Source of the DNA: Comamonadaceae bacterium
GTDB taxonomy: Bacteria; Pseudomonadota; Gammaproteobacteria; Burkholderiales; Burkholderiaceae_C
Reading direction: 5' to 3'
Assembly: GCA_947455585.1 (NCBI GenBank)
Contig: CANGOY010000119.1
Location: forward strand, 1 to 6,269
Length of the DNA stretch: 6,269 nucleotides
This document shows, piece by piece, positions 3,937 through 6,269 of the stretch (position 1 is its first letter; each line of letters opens with the position of its first letter). The notes below the pieces were generated by a model that did not search any database, was not told where the DNA came from, and saw nothing but the letters and a program-made list of their open reading frames with translations. Both the position numbers and the translations under genes were made by a program.

Positions 3937-6269
3937 ACTCGCGCCAGCACAGGCTTCAAGGCCACACCCGTGTGCGTGCCCAAAGCCACCACTGCCTCTG
4001 GCGTATCCGCCGCCACGATGAGTCCGCCACCGTCGCCGCCTTCAGGCCCGAGGTCAATGATCCAGTCGGCTTCGGCAATAACGTCGAGGTCGTGCTCAAT
4101 CACCACCACGCTGTGGCCGCCATCGACCAAGCGATGCAACACGCGAATGAGCTTATCAACGTCGGCCATGTGCAGGCCCACCGTGGGCTCGTCCAACACA
4201 TACAACGTGTGCGGTGCTTTGTTGCCACGGCGCGTCACGTCGTCACGTACTTTGCTGAGCTCAGTCACCAGCTTGATGCGCTGCGCTTCACCGCCACTGA
4301 GTGTGGGCGAAGGCTGGCCGAGTGTGAGGTAACCCAAGCCCACGTCTTTGAGCAACTGCAACGGATGTGCGATGTTGGGCATGGTGGAAAAGAATTCCAC
4401 CGCCTCGTCTACTTCCATTTGCAACACGTCGCCAATGCTTTTGCCGCGCCAGCTCACTGCCAAAGTCTCGGGGTTAAAGCGTGCGCCACGACAGGTTTCG
4501 CACGGCACTTTCACGTCGGGCAAAAAGCTCATCTCAATCGTGCGCAGGCCTTGACCTTCGCAGGTATGGCAACGCCCCTCACCCGTATTGAAGCTGAAGC
4601 GCCCAGCGCCATAACCGCGCGCTTTAGCTTCAAGTGTTTCAGCAAACAGCTTGCGAATCGTGTCCCAAAAACCAATGTAGGTCGCGGGGCATGAACGCGG
4701 TGTTTTGCCAATCGGCGTTTGGTCCACTTCCAACACGCGGTCAATCGTTTGATAACCATCAAGCTCCGTGCAGCCAGACCAAGCTGGATGTTTGCCTTCG
4801 TCGTCAAGTTTGCGACCCGCCTGCGTCGAACGCTGCGCCACCGCAGCCGCCACGTTGTGCAACAACACATCACGCGCCAACGTGGACTTACCCGAACCAG
4901 ACACGCCCGTGACCGCAACCAAACGCTTGAGCGGAATCGACACACTCACATCGCTCAAGTTATGCAGCGATGCCCCTTCAAGCGACAACCACTGAAGCAC
5001 TGCGGCATCGACCGAAGCAACTTCAGCAACAGGCACAGCCGCCTTGCGCTTACTCACCTTCGCGGAGGATGGGGCATTGCCGGGTGACGATTTTGGCTCG
5101 CCGCATGAGGAGCCCGGCAATGCCTCATCCTTCGCAGCGATCGCAGCAGCGGCAGATGCAGCAGCAAAGGCAGTCAAAGCAGCCTCAGACACAGGACGTC
5201 GCGCCTGCAGCGGATGTCGCATCGCATGTAACAAGTAGCGCCCCGTTTGCGACTCACCCTGAGAGGTAATGTCAGCAACAGAACCCTCACCCATCAACCG
5301 CCCGCCGCGCTTACCCGCACTAGGCCCAATGTCGATGATGTGGTCCGCACGGCGAATCGTGTCTTCGTCGTGCTCCACCACCACCAGCGTGTTGCCTTTG
5401 TCGCTGAGCAAATGCAGTGCGTTCAACAAAATTTGGTTGTCCCGCGCATGCAAGCCAATCGTGGGCTCGTCCAACACATAGCAAACACCTTGCAAGTTGC
5501 TACCCAGCTGCGCGGCCAAGCGAATGCGTTGTGCCTCGCCGCCGCTGAGCGTGGGTGCGCCACGGTCTAGGGTGAGGTAGTTCAATCCCACTTGCTCTAA
5601 GAATTCCAAACGGCTCTTGATTTCTGGCAACAGGTCGCGGGCAATGTCGGCATCGCGGCCCGTCATCGCCAGCTTCTCCACCCACTTGCGAATTTCGGTC
5701 ACGCTCAAGCGGGCGATGTCGGTGATACCGACGCCTGCAAACTTCACAGCCCGAGCAGTGGCATTCAAACGTGTGCCTTCGCAACTTGGGCAAGCCACGT
5801 CCACCAAGTCGTCCACATCCGGCTCGGCAAAAGTTTGCTCGCGGCCTTTGTCTTTGTCATCGCGCACTGAGTCATCCAGCACTTTGCGCTGGTCTTTGTT
5901 GAGCTTCACGCCTGTGCCCACACAGTCTGGGCACCAGCCGTGTTTGCTGTTGTACGAGAACAAGCGAGGGTCCAGCTCGGCATACGAGGTGTCACACACC
6001 GGGCATGCGCGCTTGGTGGAATACACATCCAAGCGGCCAATGCTGTTGGTGTCCGTGCCGGCCTCCATGGCCTCACGCAAGCCGTCGAGCTGGCTCAGCA
6101 CATGCACCACGCCTTTGCCATGCTCTAGCGCGATGGTCAGTGCCAAGCGCAACGCGGTTTCGTTTTGCGCAGACACCTCAAGGCTGGCCACTGGCAACTC
6201 GATGGTGTGCTCTTTGAAACGGTCCAAACGTGGAAAGCCGTTGGTCGGCAAAAAGTGACCATCCACACG
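3933..6269 (-). CDS. uvrA: UvrA-family excinuclease ABC ATPase, C-terminal 778 codons, cut by the window edge
   Basis: UvrA is the damage-recognising ABC ATPase of nucleotide excision repair and loads UvrB. The frame is open to the right edge, where it reads CGT GTG GAT (R-V-D), so GTG 6266 is an internal valine and the true start is outside. Numbering from that valine: zinc module 1 is C88/C91/C112/C115; CPSCEGTR is 159-166; the first ABC signature LSGGE is 240-244 with Walker B VLDEPTIGLH (264-273) and H-loop EHD (298-300). The second half has Walker A GVSGSGKST (454-462), zinc module 2 C566/C569/C589/C592, LSGGE 656-660 and VLDEPTVGLH 690-699. Cysteine spacings match E. coli UvrA as I recall it. 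Two departures stand out: only about 43 residues separate zinc module 1 from CPSC, against over 100 in E. coli, and an Ala/Ser/Pro-rich linker (about 351-425) lengthens the interdomain region. It may therefore be a UvrA paralog or the second half of a larger tandem UvrA rather than housekeeping UvrA. Confidence 0.93.
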   Translation of the reverse strand, partial: RVDGHFLPTNGFPRLDRFKEHTIELPVASLEVSAQNETALRLALTIALEHGKGVVHVLSQLDGLREAMEAGTDTNSIGRLDVYSTKRACPVCDTSYAELDPRLFSYNSKHGWCPDCVGTGVKLNKDQRKVLDDSVRDDKDKGREQTFAEPDVDDLVDVACPSCEGTRLNATARAVKFAGVGITDIARLSVTEIRKWVEKLAMTGRDADIARDLLPEIKSRLEFLEQVGLNYLTLDRGAPTLSGGEAQRIRLAAQLGSNLQGVCYVLDEPTIGLHARDNQILLNALHLLSDKGNTLVVVEHDEDTIRRADHIIDIGPSAGKRGGRLMGEGSVADITSQGESQTGRYLLHAMRHPLQARRPVSEAALTAFAAASAAAAIAAKDEALPGSSCGEPKSSPGNAPSSAKVSKRKAAVPVAEVASVDAAVLQWLSLEGASLHNLSDVSVSIPLKRLVAVTGVSGSGKSTLARDVLLHNVAAAVAQRSTQAGRKLDDEGKHPAWSGCTELDGYQTIDRVLEVDQTPIGKTPRSCPATYIGFWDTIRKLFAETLEAKARGYGAGRFSFNTGEGRCHTCEGQGLRTIEMSFLPDVKVPCETCRGARFNPETLAVSWRGKSIGDVLQMEVDEAVEFFSTMPNIAHPLQLLKDVGLGYLTLGQPSPTLSGGEAQRIKLVTELSKVRDDVTRRGNKAPHTLYVLDEPTVGLHMADVDKLIRVLHRLVDGGHSVVVIEHDLDVIAEADWIIDLGPEGGDGGGLIVAADTPEAVVALGTHTGVALKPVLARV
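5062..5135. repeat. In-frame palindromic element inside the UvrA interdomain linker
   Basis: The arms 5062-5084 and 5113-5135 are reverse complements at 21 of 23 positions around a 28-nt loop, with the innermost core ATTGCCGGG/CCCGGCAAT exact. CCTTCGC occurs as a direct repeat at 5057-5063 and 5129-5135, exactly 72 nt apart, the pattern expected of a 72-nt (24-codon) in-frame insertion with target duplication. It encodes linker residues about 378-402 (KDEALPGSSCGEPKSSPGNA and flanks), which have no counterpart in the E. coli UvrA linker as I remember it. The palindrome and direct repeat are seen directly; origin by insertion is inferred. Confidence 0.75.

Noticed and set aside
3972..4694. 240-codon plus-strand frame, and other plus-strand frames between 3820 and 6258
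   Set aside because: They lie entirely antisense to the strongly supported UvrA gene or straddle its junction with the MFS gene, and show no recognisable motif. Long antisense frames are expected in GC-rich coding DNA.
6264..6266. GTG at 6266 as the start of UvrA
   Set aside because: The frame is open upstream to the window edge (R-V-D-G) and the essential N-terminal Walker A and UvrB-binding regions of the family are missing, so this is an internal valine in a truncated view.

Overview
The window reads as chromosomal DNA of a betaproteobacterium of the order Burkholderiales, most likely a Comamonadaceae member (Limnohabitans/Rhodoferax-like). The basis is the sequence of the encoded AhcY N-terminus, an SAH riboswitch ahead of ahcY (an arrangement typical of this order), moderately high GC, and the style of the RF3 and UvrA proteins. 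The genus is an inference from recall, not from a search.

Layout, left to right. (1) Positions 1-626, minus strand: the N-terminal 208 codons of S-adenosylhomocysteine hydrolase (ahcY), cut by the left edge. (2) Positions 627-915: the ahcY 5' leader and a divergent promoter region. The leader holds a clear SAH riboswitch (about 732-805, minus strand) and an expression platform (about 633-735) with mutually exclusive pairings and a segment complementary to the Shine-Dalgarno. (3) Positions 916-2547, plus strand: complete peptide chain release factor 3 (prfC), with no visible ribosome binding site but a -10-like box at leaderless spacing. (4) Positions 2548-2724: a convergent intergenic gap dominated by a perfect 18-bp inverted repeat around a 50-nt centre. 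(5) Positions 2725-3936, minus strand: an EntS-like MFS exporter. (6) Positions 3933-6269, minus strand: a UvrA-type ABC ATPase open at the right edge, whose stop overlaps the MFS start by 4 nt.

The left half links methyl-cycle homeostasis (AhcY removes SAH and is sensed by its own substrate) with a divergently transcribed translation-termination factor. The right half is a likely two-gene uvrA-MFS operon running leftward. The best candidates for something unusual are the in-frame palindromic element inside the interdomain linker of the UvrA protein (5062-5135, flanked by a 7-bp direct repeat exactly 72 nt apart), the ahcY riboswitch expression platform, the large convergent-gap palindrome and the possibly leaderless prfC. 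I see no CRISPR array, transposase, tRNA, rRNA or phage gene. No wholly new multi-gene system is supported.
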